Source of the DNA: Plantago ovata
Taxonomy: Eukaryota > Streptophyta > Magnoliopsida > Lamiales > Plantaginaceae
NCBI GenBank assembly: GCA_028274465.1
Contig: CM051455.1
Location: 74,572,489-74,636,488, forward strand
Length of the DNA stretch: 64,000 nt
Direction of reading: 5' to 3'
The notes beneath the pieces were generated by a model. The model saw nothing but the letters and a program-made list of their open reading frames with translations. It had not been told where the DNA came from and did not search any database. Of the stretch, positions 25,168-37,086 are shown piece after piece (position 1 is the stretch's first letter; every line of letters starts with the position of its first letter). A program made the translations under genes and the position numbers.

Positions 25168-25545
25168 TGTTAGGAAACTTGTAATTTTGATGAGCAATTA
25201 ACCATGCTAAATTAAGGAAAGTCCAGTAATTAGTACTCTTAAGGTCCATAGAAATTTAGAATTTTAAGGACATTGTAAAAGAGGAACGTTTGCTGATGAC
25301 TCAGTTAGGTGCTAGATAAGTTATTTCTTTTGCGTATGATGTATTTTATTTTCTGAAAAGAAAATAACTTATTGATGCTTAGCTTATGATGTATCTTATT
25401 TTCTGAAAATAAAATAACCTATTGAAGCATTTGCTGAAAATATATTTTGTTTATTACAAACAAATTATTGAAGCCAATAGAAACCGCTCAGAATCTTGAA
25501 GACTCTTGAAGATCTGAAGACTTGAAGAATTTGAAGATCTGAAGA

Positions 25546-25645
25546 NNNNNNNNNNNNNNNNNNNNNNNNNNNNNNNNNNNNNNNNNNNNNNNNNNNNNNN
25601 NNNNNNNNNNNNNNNNNNNNNNNNNNNNNNNNNNNNNNNNNNNNN
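25546..25645. other. Assembly gap of 100 N within a purine-rich repeat
   Basis: Exactly 100 N, the usual placeholder for unknown length. Flanks on both sides are GAAGATCTGAAGA-like units; the right LTR has fewer units at 39580-39630, so repeat collapse or expansion is the likely cause. Confidence 0.98.
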
Positions 25646-26036
25646 GAATCTGAAGACTTGAAGAAAGTGAAGATCTGAAGACTAGAAGATTGCTGAAGAC
25701 TAGTATCTACAAAGGCACGTGTTGCTCAGAAAGTGAAAATTCAGCAACAGCATTGCATAAGTGAAAATCTGAAAGACAGAGTAGGTTGTGCTTGCTGAAA
25801 CTGAGAATGAACACTTGCTGATGAACATATGTGACCTCTTGCTGAATGTACGTGAATTTGCGCTCCAATGTTACTGTTTGAATTCTATTCAAAGTGCATT
25901 AATGCAAAGCTTCACGCGAAGGACATGAAGACTAGAAGACAAACAAAGACGCTGCTGAAAGTACAAAAGCAAGATAGTGACATGTTAAGGAACAAAAGCC
26001 TTAGGATTTGAAATTCAAACGGCTCCTTACTTGCAC

Positions 26037-26044
26037 TATAAATA
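26037..26044 (+). promoter_or_regulatory. TATA box in the 5' LTR of element D
   Basis: TATAAATA followed by GAGGTCATCC, conserved in the right LTR at 39983-39990. It is the best candidate for the genomic RNA promoter. Confidence 0.75.
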
Positions 26045-26933
26045 GAGGTCATCCGGCAAAGAGTTGAAGTGTGTCAACAACGTGATCAAACTCTCACTTG
26101 TGCTTAAAACTCACAAACCTTCAAACACTCTTACTGCCATTGATCCGTTCCAAGACTTAAAGCTTGAAAAGCTACTTGTGAAGAAGTAGAACAAACTCGG
26201 CTAAGAAATTAGTTAAGTGTTCTTTCTTCGAACAAGAACAAGTCTTGACACCAGAACAATCAAACTTGTTTACTGCAAAGTATTCCAAGTTGTGTTTCTT
26301 AGATTACTTGTTGTACTGAATAAGTTATAATTAAGTTATCTCACCCCAAACTCTCTAACTGAAAATACACCCTTTCAGGCGTGATATTCAGGGGGAACTT
26401 AATCGAGCATAGTTTTGCTGATTAAAAGTACCAAGTTTGGTGGAGAACAAGGTTGAGTTCTCTAGTTTAGGTTGGACAAAGCAAGTGTGCTTGGTTTCTG
26501 TTGAATCGCTTTAGATAGGAGATTGTAAGGAACCTCAATCATATCTTAGTGGATTCAGTCCTAGAAAGGACAAAGTGGATTAGTTGAGAGATTACGCCAC
26601 TCTCAGATACCACTATAAAAGTGTTTGTGTGATTTACTTACTGCATTTAGCTTTCAGCAATTATATCTGTCTGTACACAGTCACTCACTTCACTTGCTGA
26701 AACCTTTACTTGCTGAAAAAGCACTTATTGTTTCAAAGACTTCCGCTCTCTGATTTTAAGTATCAGCAAACCAAGCTACTGTAAAGTAACTTACGCTTGC
26801 TGAGAAAGTTAAGTATCAGCAAACTCATTACTGAAAGTAATAAGTACTTGCTGAGAAAGTTTTAAACGACGAAAGTTTGAAAAGACTATTCACCCCCCCT
26901 CTAGTCTTTTCTTGTTGTTTAAAGGGACCAACA

Positions 26934-26950
26934 AGTGGTATCAGAGCAGG
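26934..26950 (+). promoter_or_regulatory. Primer-binding site of element D (tRNA-iMet type)
   Basis: AGTGGTATCAGAGCAGG follows the LTR's CCAACA end directly. TGGTATCAGAGC is the plant initiator-Met complement. Confidence 0.9.
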
Positions 26951-27045
26951 AGGTTCTTTAGCCTTCTGCACTGAACCTAGATCCCCTTAAGTGCTTTTCG
27001 TAAATCACTCTCACTTGATCAGTTTGGTAGTGCTTTGCTGACAGG

Positions 27046-29464
27046 ATGTCTTTAGGAGATGCTCCCTTGCTGAAGCTGGAAAATTACGAGAAATGGCGAA
27101 ACAACATGATGCTACATCTTGAGGCCATTAGTGATGAGATGGTCACCGTCATTAATGATGGACCTATCAAGATCACCAAGGTTGAAAGGAGTTTCCCTCA
27201 TAAGACCACTGAAGCTGGAAAGGAAACCATCCAAGGCGAACCATCGGATATGGTTGTGCCAAAACCAAGAGAGGAATGGACTTCTGACGAAGCTAAGAGA
27301 TTCCATCTTGATGGCCAAGCTAGAAATATCATCATTCGATCAACTTCGGATACCATACAGTGCAAACTGTGGGGTGCTAGACTGCAAAGGAAGCTTGGAA
27401 AATGGTTCAAGATCTTTGTGCTGGATCTGACAAGACCAAGGAAAACAAACTTGAAGTACTTAATTAAAGTTTTAAAACTTTAAGCAAGGTGCAAACGAGT
27501 CACTGGAAGACGTGGACTTCAGATTCAAAACTCTTGTTAGTGAAATGGCAGCGTTGGGTGTTGGAAACCTTTATTCAGATTCTGAGAAAGTGAAAACTAT
27601 CATCAGAAGTTTGAATCAAGAATGGATCCACACTCAGAATTTCTATTATAATCAAGGAATGCCAGACATTACACCAACAGAGTTGTTCTCTCATCTTGCT
27701 ACTGTCAATTATGAGACAAAGCAAAGAGAAAATGTGTTTGCTGAAAAATCGCAAAACATTGCTCTTGCTGCAAAGCCGTCATCTTCTGAAAAGAAGAATG
27801 ATAAAGAGCCTGCTGATGAAAATGCTTTAGTTGTTAAAAACATGAAGAAATTCATCAGTAAGGAACTTGAAAGGCGAAAAGAAAAAGAGAAGCTGAAAAA
27901 GCATCTTGGTAACAACTACCATAAGTACAAGAATGATACTAGCTCGCTGAACAAGCAAGCTTAGCAAGCTACATCATCAGAAGAACCAGCAGTTGGAAAT
28001 GATCTATGTTTTTACTGCAAAAAGCCTGGACACTTCAAAGCTAATTGCCCTTTGCTGAAAGGCAAATCTGCTGAAAAGAAGAAGAAGTTCAAAAGAGCTT
28101 TTATTGCTGAAGAAAAGAAGAAGCTTCAAGCAAAAATCGATGCATTGTGTATTGATACTAGCTCCGAAGACAGTGAGGATGAAAGTTCAGACACCGACGA
28201 TGAAGAAGTCACTCTAGACGTGGAGATTGGCAAAGAAGTATGTGGAATAGCTATGGAAGCTTATCCAGATGTGTCGAACTACGAATTCTGCCTCATGGCC
28301 GGTCAGGTAAACAACTCTACCTCTGACTCAGATTCAGAAAGTGAAGACGAGATTGACCTTGACAAGATTCAAGGAGAAATCGAAAGATTTGAGAAAACTC
28401 TCAGCAAACAGCAAGAGAAACTACAACTTGCTGAAACTCTGACCAAGCAAACTACTGAAAAGTACGTTTTGCTGAAGGAAGAGACAGAAGAAAAGGATGC
28501 TGAAATAAGGCGTCTTAAGAAGTTGATCGCTGAGGCTGCAGAGAAAAATTCTCAAATGGCATTAGAATTGGAAGAGTATCAGTCCTCAATTCTAAAGTTA
28601 CTTGCTGAAATCCAAGAAATGAAAAAGATGAAAATCAATTTCAAATCCTATGTGGAAGCAAGTAATACGCTGACTGAACTAAACTCTTATTTGAGAGATC
28701 CATCTCAGAAAGAAGGTTTAGGAGCAACGTGCGAAGGTGATAACGTAGAAATCTTGAGAAAAGATAAATCACCTATCTCCTTTGTACGTGCTACTGATAG
28801 TAGTCCACCAAAAATCTATTAGTTTGGTCAAACTAAGGTTGCTGAAACATGCAATCAAGTACCTATGACCATAAAGCCCGCTGTTGCTACTCAAAGCAAC
28901 AAGACTTTAAAAGGAAAACAGGTTGCTGAGAAGCAAACTGGAAAGAAGAAGAATGCCGTGAAGCATTCCGCCAAACAAGTTGCTGAAAAGCAAGTTGTTA
29001 AGACTAAAAGCAAGATTACTCAAAGTAATCAGAAGTCCTTTGCTAACAAACCTGAAACAAGTAAGGTTGCTGAAGCTAAAGCTCAGCATTCTCCGAAAAG
29101 TGGACTAGGTTTCAAAACCAAGCAAAGTCAACTTTTTCATGAGTATAAGCAAAGTCAGCAAAGATACTTCAAAAAGATGAAGAAAATCAAGCCTAAGAGT
29201 TCTGAAAAGACTCCCAATGCTAGGACTAGAAGGAACCTTGCTAGAAAAGAACTTACTGAAAAGTATGTTCAGCAAAAAGGTCAACAAAGCAAGACACCAC
29301 ATCAGAAAGTGGATTTGACCAGCACGAGTCAAAAGTCTTTCAGCTCAAATCCTCCTAGTTCCTCAGCAAGTAGAAAACAAGTCAAAGTTGAAAAACTTCA
29401 GACTTGGGTTTCCACTGGACGCATTCTTGAACATGTTAATGGTCATCCATCATTGGATAATTAA
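27046..29464 (+). pseudogene. gag of SIRE-like element D, broken
   Basis: Starts MSLGDAPLLKLENYEKWRNN, about 110 bp after the primer site, a typical copia gag opening. Reading runs to 27483 and resumes in another frame from about 27490 (ANESLEDVDFRFKTLVSEM) after frameshifts. A CCHC zinc knuckle (CFYCKKPGHFKANC) lies at about 28009-28050. After it comes an unusually long, charged tail: an acidic Ser/Asp/Glu part, a coiled-coil-like Glu/Lys/Leu part (about 28360-28660) and a basic Lys/Gln-rich part to 29464. In-frame TAG stops occur at 27962 and near 28820, with the same frame open on both sides. The gag is longer than in short copia families, as is usual in SIRE-type elements. Confidence 0.88.
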
Positions 29465-29469
29465 CTTGT

Positions 29470-32400
29470 TTGCTCTTGATTGTGCAGACTGCAGCCACGA
29501 AGACAAACGATGCAATCTGGCACTTTGATAGTGGTTGTGGAAAGCACATGACGGGCAACAAGAATAACCTTATAAACTATAGACGGTGGTCTAAAGGTCC
29601 AACAATAAGGTTTGCTGGTGGAGGCTCCGGATCTACAAAAGGCTATGGTGATGTGAAGTTAGGATGCATAACCATTACTGGAGTTCTTTATGTCAAAATC
29701 TTAAGTTTAACCTTTTCAGCATGAGTCAATTTGCTGACAAATGATACTTCATCGAAATTAAAAGTGATGAATGTAAACTTGTAGATTTTGAGACTAAAAA
29801 GGTTATAATGATTGCAAGAAGATCAGGAGGCTTGTACACCGTTGATTGGTCTTCAGCAAACGTTGAAAAATGCCTTGTCTCAGATCATGATTGCCTTGCT
29901 GAAAAAGCATGGTTATGGCATAAACGAACAAGTCATCTAAACTTCAAGACGCTGAATAAGCTGTCTAAAAAGGCACTTGTAGTTGGATTACCTAGGATTA
30001 CTTTTAAGAAGGATGGTGTTTGCAATGCATTTCAGCAAGGAAAGCAAACCAAATCTTCTTTCAAGAACAAGGCAGTACCGTCAACTACAAAACCTTTACA
30101 ACTCTTGCACATGGACTTGTTTGAATCGTCTTCAACAAGCTATGCTGGTAAGAAGTATGGTCTAGTCGTGGTAGATGACTATTCAAGATTCACTTGGGTA
30201 GTATTCATCAAGCACAAATCTGAAACCAAGACTGAAATACCTAACTTGCTGAATAAGCTTGAAGTCAAGAAAAATGACAAGGTAAAAGTCATAAGGACAG
30301 ACCATGGTACTGAGTTTGTAAACCAGTACATAACTGAATATTGTACCTCAAAAGGTATTCAACATCAGTTATCCTCAGTAAGAACACCACAACAAAACGG
30401 TGTTGCTGAACGGAAGAATCGTACCCTGAAAGAAGCCGCAAGAACAATGCTTGCTGACACTGAAATAAGTGAGACTTATTGGGTTGAAGCGATTAATACT
30501 GCCTGCTATACTCAAAATAGATGTTTGATTACTAAGGAATACAACAAAACTCCTTATGAATTGTTTGTTGGAAGACCTCCTAACATCACTCATCTAAGAG
30601 TATTTGGTTGCAAGTGTTTCGTTCTTAACAATGGTAGAGAATACCTAAGAACATTTCAACCAAAGGCAGACGAAGCGATATTTCTTGGCTACTCCTTGCA
30701 TAGTAAAGCTTATAGAGTTTACAACAAAAAGGCACAAAAGATTGAAGAATCTGTGCATGTTGTATTCTACGAAAAGTCACAAGGTGTGCCTGCTGAAGAT
30801 GAAATATCAGAATGTATGAAAAAGCTAATCATACATGAGCAAAGAACTGAATCTGATGCTAGGCAAATCAAGTCAATTGAACTAAATGATGATTCTGACA
30901 ATGACTCTCCTCCCCCGAGTCATGACAAGATAAATATAGTTCACGACAAAGAATTTCCAGCAAAAGAAGCGGTTGCTTCGGAAGTTGCTGAAATTACGCA
31001 ATCTCCAGTGCCTGCTGATGAAATACCTCAATCTAGCAATGCTGAACAAGCAGTTGCTGACGAACAAATCTCAGCAGAGACACAAATTCCCAGTAGTACT
31101 GAACAAGTACATACTGAAGAGTCACATGCTGATGAGCAAACATATCCTGATCCAACAAACAGGAAACCTGTTAATAAATGGATTAGAGATCATCCCTCTA
31201 CGGATATGATTGGCGATATTAATAAACGCCAAGTGACTAGATCCAAAGCTACTCACGGACTTGCTGAAGAAGCAACTGTCGTAGAAGTAGAATCGTTGTT
31301 CTCTTGCTTTGTATCAGAAATTGAACTTAAAACCATAGAAGAAGCTTTAAAGCATTCTGAATGGATAAAGGCAATGCAAGAAGAACTGGATCAATTTGAA
31401 AGGAACAAAGTCTGGAAACTTGTGCACTTGCTGAAGATAAGAAAGCCATTGGTACAAAGTGGGTGTTCAGAAACAAGCTGAGCGAGTCTGGTGAAGTAAC
31501 AAGAAATAAAGCACGCTTAGTTGCTCAAGGTTACTGTCAGACTGAAGGATTGGACTATGATGAGTCTTACGCTCCAGTTGCAAGATTGGATGCAATTAGG
31601 CTTTTCTTGGCCTTTGCTGCTCACAATGACTTCATTGTTTACCAAATGGATGTTAAAAGTGCATTCCTAAATGGTGAACTTGCTGAAGAAGTCTACCTAG
31701 AACAACCCCCTGGCTTTGAACTTCCCTCGGAAATCAAGATGGTATACAAGCTTCAGAAAGCTGTATATGGTCTAAAGCAAGCACCAAGAGCATGGTATGA
31801 TACCTTGGCTAAATTCTTGCTGGAAAATGGTTTCAAGAAAGGTGAAGTTGACAAAACCTTATTTACCATGAACCATGATGGTAAAATACTCTTAGCTCAA
31901 ATTTATGTGGATGACATAATTTTTGGATCTAAGGACAAGCAACTTTGTGATGATTTTGCCAAACTCATGACTAATAAGTTGGAAATGAGTATGATGGGAA
32001 AATTGAATTATTTCCTAGGATTGCAAGTCAAGCAACTCAAAGATGGAATATTCATAAATCAAGCAAAGTATGCGAAAGAAATGCTCATAAAGTTTAGGAT
32101 CAAAGAGGATGAGAAACCTGAAAAGATCCCTATGAGTGTTGGTACCAAATTGGGCTATACTAAAGAGGACAAAAGTGTTGAAGAACACAAGTATAGGAAG
32201 CTCATTGGTTCCTTGTTGTATCTAACAGCAAGTAGACCTGACATTCAGTATGCTGTTTGTGTGTGTGTAAGATTCCAATCTGATCCAAGAGAATCACACT
32301 ACAAAAAGGCAATCAAGATACTGAAATATGTTAAAGGTACAGTCAATGTTGGATTATGGTATCCTAAAGATTCTGGACTTGAATTGGTTGGCTATTCTGA

Positions 32401-32854
32401 TGCTGATCATGGTGGATCAACTCTTGATAGAAAAAGTACATCTGGAACTTGTCAGTTTTTGGGTACTAGATTAATATCATGGTTCAGCAAGAAGCAAACT
32501 TGTGTCGCCAATTCATCTACTGAATCTGAATACATTGCAGCTGGTTGTTGCACAGCTCAAATCCTATGGATTCAGCAACAATTAAGAGATTATGGTATTT
32601 CTGCAAAGAAAACACCAATCTTTTGTGATAATACAAGTGCTATTGCAATCACGCAAAATTCTAAGTTTCACTCTAGGACCAAGCACATTGATATTAGACA
32701 TCATTTCATTAGAGATCATGTGGAAAAAGGTGATATTGAGGTTGTAAAAGTAGGCACTGAAGATCAGCTTGCTGACATCTTTACCAAGCCTCTACCGGAT
32801 AATAGGTTCGCAATGCTAAGATATAATCTTGGATTGATTGAACTACCTCAATAA
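29470..32854 (+). pseudogene. pol of SIRE-like element D (protease, integrase, RT, RNase H), frameshifted
   Basis: Protease: IWHFDSGCGKHMTG with catalytic DSG, then a frame break near 29724. From 29808: pre-integrase HHCC (WLWHKRTSHLN, with one expected Cys replaced in CNAFQQGKQ), integrase core D,D,E (HMDLFE, RTDHGTEF, NGVAERKNRT), integrase C-terminus (TPYELFVGRPPNITHLRVFG) and a Glu/Ala-rich linker. A one-base shift near 31425-31460 moves to a second frame running to 32854: reverse transcriptase ([18 protein letters not shown]...[11 protein letters not shown], tatgtggatgac at 31904-31915) and RNase H ([30 protein letters not shown]). The end [20 protein letters not shown] is a normal copia pol terminus. 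Two or three simple lesions keep it from being intact. Confidence 0.94.
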
Positions 32855-32865
32855 AGGATACACTT

Positions 32866-33235
32866 GGCAGAATGCTGAAACAGGTATTCAGCAAACCAAA
32901 GTACTCCTGTCTAAAAGACTCAGTCACTGATTTCTTCTAAGAAATGATAAGTCACTACCTGATTGCTGAAACAGGCATTCAACAAGTAATTCCTTCAAAA
33001 CGGGTATTTGTTAGAAAACTTGATCACTTGCTGAGACAGGCACTCAGTAAGAGAAATAACTTAAGGATTGCTGAGACGGGTACTCAGACATTCAAAAGAT
33101 ACTGAAACAGGTATTCAAGTATCAAAGGAATTTTCTGAAACGGGAACTCAGAAAAAGAGCAATGCTCATCTCTCAGATTTTACCAAAGGATGTCTCAAGT
33201 GCAAAAGAATTTACTGATACGGGAAATCAGAAATA
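32866..33235 (+). repeat. Array of short hairpins downstream of pol in element D
   Basis: At least seven units with 5-base arms around a 7-base ACRGGNA loop: 32875 CTGAAACAGGTATTCAG, 32966, 33031 CTGAGACAGGCACTCAG, 33071 CTGAGACGGGTACTCAG, 33102, 33135 and 33214 CTGATACGGGAAATCAG. The last arm base varies as a pair (A/T, G/C, T/A) in four units; 32966, 33102 and 33135 carry a mismatch. It lies in non-coding DNA starting about 20 bp after the pol stop. Function unknown. Confidence 0.82.
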
Positions 33236-33762
33236 TCTTTTAAACTTAAAGAAAATATGAGATATCTAAGTAAGGGGGAACTTTCAGCAAGTATCTAGAT
33301 TGTTAATTCAAACTCGCTGAAAAGATTCTTGTCTATTTCAGCAAGCAATCTATCCATTAATACTCGGTAAAATCTATTTGTGACGTTAAACTGGCACAGA
33401 TAAACTCGCAATAATCATGACATGAAATTCAATCGTGGCCATTGATTAAAAGGAGTTACTTATCTAACGGCTAACAAAACAAAGAGAGAGAGTGCTCTGA
33501 CGGTTTTAGTTAGTGGGCCACTACGCATTCAATGCAAAGGCTCCACTAACTCCAGTGTTTCTCTGTTTTACCCTTGCTGAGAGCTCAAATCGATTGAGTT
33601 TCTCACACACCAGAGACACTATATAAAGAAGGAGTTAGAGAAATGACAAAATTCTTTAACTCACATTTCCTTTCTCTGCAATTTCTAGCCTGAATCTACT
33701 GTACCTCCGGTCAAAAAGAAAACTATCTCTTTTCGTACACTCTTTCCTGCTCTATATAAGAA
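33236..33762 (+). promoter_or_regulatory. Putative internal promoter region before the 3' ORF of element D
   Basis: Non-coding between the hairpin array and the 3' ORF. It holds a polypurine-like AAGGGGGAA (33272-33280), then TATATAAA at 33620-33627, 143 bp before the ATG, and a second TATATAAG about 10 bp before the ATG. A TATA at this distance from an ORF inside an element suggests an independent transcript. Sequence evidence only. Confidence 0.45.
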
Positions 33763-35793
33763 ATGGCTCCCAAGAGACAGTTATCTAAGTCCTCAAAGTC
33801 GTCAAAGGTTGATAGTGCTGAAACACGCACTGCTCCGGTGACTACTCCGGCCACAGACACAACGAAAGTTGTGTTGAAAAACGACCGAATCACAGAAAAA
33901 CCTATGCCTCCGTCATATCTTGACACTGCAAAGTGTGAGATGTTGATGCAATGGGGAGGGTTTGCAAAAGAAAAGTACATTAGGTACTTTTATGAACAAG
34001 AACTTGATGACCAAAATGAAGAGGCGCTTGAGTTTATCAAGCAGCAAGGCCTCATGAATTGATACAATGGAATTCTACGACAATGCAGAAATCCAGTCCC
34101 TTACAGATAGTAATGGAGTCACTGAAAATGTGATCCTTACTTATGTTCAAAACACGCAAATCGTCCTGAAATGGACTGATTTAGCGGAGATATTTCAGAT
34201 TCCAACCACCGGAACTGAAGATGACGTCACTGCTTCTGACGAAGAAATTGAAGCTTTCTATAGTGACGTCAGAAATGCAAAAATGAAGAAAGGCGAGATA
34301 GCTCCCATGACTTGGACAAAGCACGTTAAGAGAAAGCATCTCTGCCACTCACTTGGTCTAGTAGCTCTGCTGCTAATAAAAGTTCTTGACTCCCAAGTTG
34401 GAGGAATTGACCAAGTAGGCCTGAGAAGATGGCCATTGCTGATGCATATCTATGAAAATAAAACGAACTTAACTGGGCTAAGTACATTTTCAACAGGCTT
34501 GTTGATTGTGTCACTAAGTTTAAGGTGAAGGTAGAAGACAACAAGGTCTCACCTTCCTTTCGAGTTATGTATGGAATCAAGATATGCTATATCCTTGAAC
34601 ATTTCAGGATTCAGCTAAGAAACCCATTGCCAATCAAGAAATCTGTGTGCAATGTGGGAAGATCTTTCTACAAGCAGAATGTACCTAAGATTGCTGGAAA
34701 GAAAACTAAGAAGACAACAACTGCAAATGTTGTCAGCACAAGCCAGCAAGAAAGGTATACAACAGCTGCAGATGTTACCACTCAGCATCTTAGAGATGAA
34801 ACTGCTGTGGATGGTGGTAACACAAATGAAACTGCTGTAGAAACTCAACAAGGTACGTGTACAACACCTGTTGCTGAAAAGGCAACTATAGATGACTCTG
34901 GGAAACTGGAGAAATCTAAAAAGAAAAAGAGGAAAGCTGATGATGACACTCAGACTGCAGCGTCATCAGCAAACCCCGTACCTAAGAGGAAACGGACAAG
35001 CAACAAAAGAAAGAAGACACTGGCTCGCCAGTCAGTCCCTGATGTCCAAGACTCCTCAGTCAATTCCCGGACAAATGCTGAAACGCATTTGCCAGTAGAT
35101 GTTGCTGAAGTAATTACTGAAACCTATATCATCAATGTTGAAGTGTTTGCGGAAGCCTTCAACAATCAACTCAACGTTGATAATTCTACTGAAAATAGAC
35201 CACAAGGCAGTGGAAATGAAATTCCTGCCCAAGTCCCCGATATCTACATTGTAGATAATTTAGATGATCCAACTTTGGAACCAGCAAGAGATATTGCTGA
35301 TGATCTGCAAAGAGCGGCCCTTGCTGAGGCTGCTGAAAAGATGGTTGCTGAACAAGCAACTCATCAAGTTGCTGAAACCCAGCCTGCTGAAGGACCAGTT
35401 GCTGAAATAGCAATGTTTCCAGTTCCTGAAGTTGCTGAAACTCAAGAAGCATTATTCAAAGACGCATCTCTTGATGCTGAGAATACTGGCCCAAGTTCAC
35501 CCAAGACATCAATTGACAAACTCCAGCTTGTACTGGAAGATTTAAGCAAACAAATGGAGTTGGAGATTGAAGAATCATCCAACAAGTCAATTGATCTCTT
35601 CATGACAAGCAGTGAGCTCAAAGGTCAAGATGCTTCTGCTCAACTTGTCATTTCAGAGACAAGGGAGATTGCTGAATCCGCACAGCTTTCTCAGATAGAG
35701 CAAAATCAGAAGTCTGCTGAAGAAACAGTCCAAGAAGCTGAATAAACTGTTAATGCTGAAAGGACTGAGCCACAACCTGTCCTTCCTCAGCAG

Positions 35794-35868
35794 GTAGTTA
35801 ATTCAACCATCAGTAAAACTTCAAATTCTGAAAATTGTTCTTTTGCTAAAATTATTCTTTCTCTACAG
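35794..35868 (+). other. Intron-like segment 1 in the 3' ORF of element D
   Basis: CAG|GTAGTT to CTCTACAG|ACTTCT, 75 bp, phase 0, AT-rich. It has no stop, so it could also be coding. In C the equivalent (19812-19886, also 75 bp) keeps the donor but has TTACAA instead of an acceptor AG. Confidence 0.45.
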
Positions 35869-35937
35869 ACTTCTCAAGATGCAAGTCAGATGGTTGCTGA
35901 AGCCTCTGCACCAGAACCAACACTCCCTGATCAGCAG

Positions 35938-36010
35938 GTAGTTAATAATTTTGGTATAAAAACTATGTTTGACAGCTTAGTACTTGTGTCTAAATTTAAT
36001 TTTATTTCAG
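35938..36010 (+). other. Intron-like segment 2 in the 3' ORF of element D
   Basis: CAG|GTAGTTAATAA to TTATTTCAG|GATGAAC, 73 bp. Reading through shifts frame and meets TGA just after the acceptor; removing it joins the upstream frame (to 35937) with the downstream one (from 36011). C has a 71-bp equivalent (19956-20026) with the same borders and a diverged interior. This is the best supported intron in the element. Confidence 0.7.
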
Positions 36011-36088
36011 GATGAACAAATCGAGGATGCTACTCAAGCTCCTCATGGAATGGAAATTGTACTACATGAGCTTGCTGACTCTCAGCAG

Positions 36089-36163
36089 GTAAATCATGTT
36101 TCAGATATAAACTCTAAAACAATTCTCCAAACCAATCCTGATCTAAATAAAATTCTTTTTCAG
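36089..36163 (+). other. Intron-like segment 3 in the 3' ORF of element D
   Basis: CAG|GTAAATC to CTTTTTCAG|GCTCAA, 75 bp, no stop. The borders resemble segments 1 and 2, but C has an unrelated 71-bp duplicated sequence here (20121-20191), so intron status is less sure. Confidence 0.45.
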
Positions 36164-37086
36164 GCTCAAAAGGAGACCACTGAAATGGTACTCATCACTG
36201 AAGATCAGCAAGTAAGTTCTAAAGAACTATACTTGAGCTTCAAGAAGACAACTTTGTCAAGAGTTGCTAAGTCCGTCAGCAACTGGCAAAGGTACAGGAG
36301 AATGGATTTCTCAGATCTTCACCTTCATCTCTCAAACGAGAAAAAGAGATCTTCTTTGTTAAAGCTCGAGACATTTGTCCACTCCATCCTTCCTGAAGAA
36401 ATGACATATTCTTAGCAAATGAGCTCCAATCTGATTGCTCAAATCAGAGAGAATATGAAGGCCAAATTTAAGAGTGCCTCTCCAGCTGAACAAGTTGTGA
36501 TGCTCAAAGGTCTTTTTGTACCTGTGGTGGCTGATCCCCACAAATTAACTGAGGAAGAGGAAGTGACAAGTGTTGCTTTGTATAAGCACGTTGAGCTAGT
36601 CATTCTGACAGATGATGAAGAAGAGGAAGAAGATGAGAACATTCCCACTAATCCTAGTGATGATGAAGGGAAAGATTCAAAGGACAAGAAAGACGACGAT
36701 GATGACAATCAAGGTCCAAGTCCTGATGCTGGTGGATTAAAGTTAACAGTTGCTGAAAATACTCCATCTACCAATCAGCAAGCTGAACAACAACAATCTC
36801 AGAAGAATCTCAACCTCCTCCTGTTGATGTTGAAAATCAAGCACCTGTGCAAGGTGCTGATACTGAAGAAGAATACGCCAGAAAAAGGGCTGGCTTGAAA
36901 AATGGCAAAAGTCCAGTTTCTGATGCCAAGGTTACTGAAGAAAACCTTGAAGATGAGGATGAAGAAGATGAAGATTACCAACGCGCTCTACAAAACAGTC
37001 TCGTGATCCATGCAAGGCATACGCAGGATCTAGAAATTGGTGAATCTTCAAGACGAAGACAAAAGGAAGTTCCATCCCTTCCACTT

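Larger units (their letters stand above)
25168..26933 (+). repeat. 5' LTR of element D
   Basis: Starts TGTTAGGAAACTTG and ends GGGACCAACA. A TATA box (TATAAATA, 26037-26044) lies about 870 bp in. It contains a GAAGATCTGAAGACTTGAAG-type repeat broken by a run of N (25546-25645). The word TTGCTGA recurs throughout. Confidence 0.93.

Noticed and set aside
26937..26948. tRNA-like TGGTATCAGAGC sites (also in B, F and the gypsy array)
   Set aside because: Only 12-18 bases complementary to a tRNA 3' end directly after LTRs; these are primer sites, not tRNA genes.
29430..29495. Possible intron between gag and protease of D (TTGTGCAG acceptor near 29488)
   Set aside because: No convincing donor, and a simple frameshift explains the break equally well.
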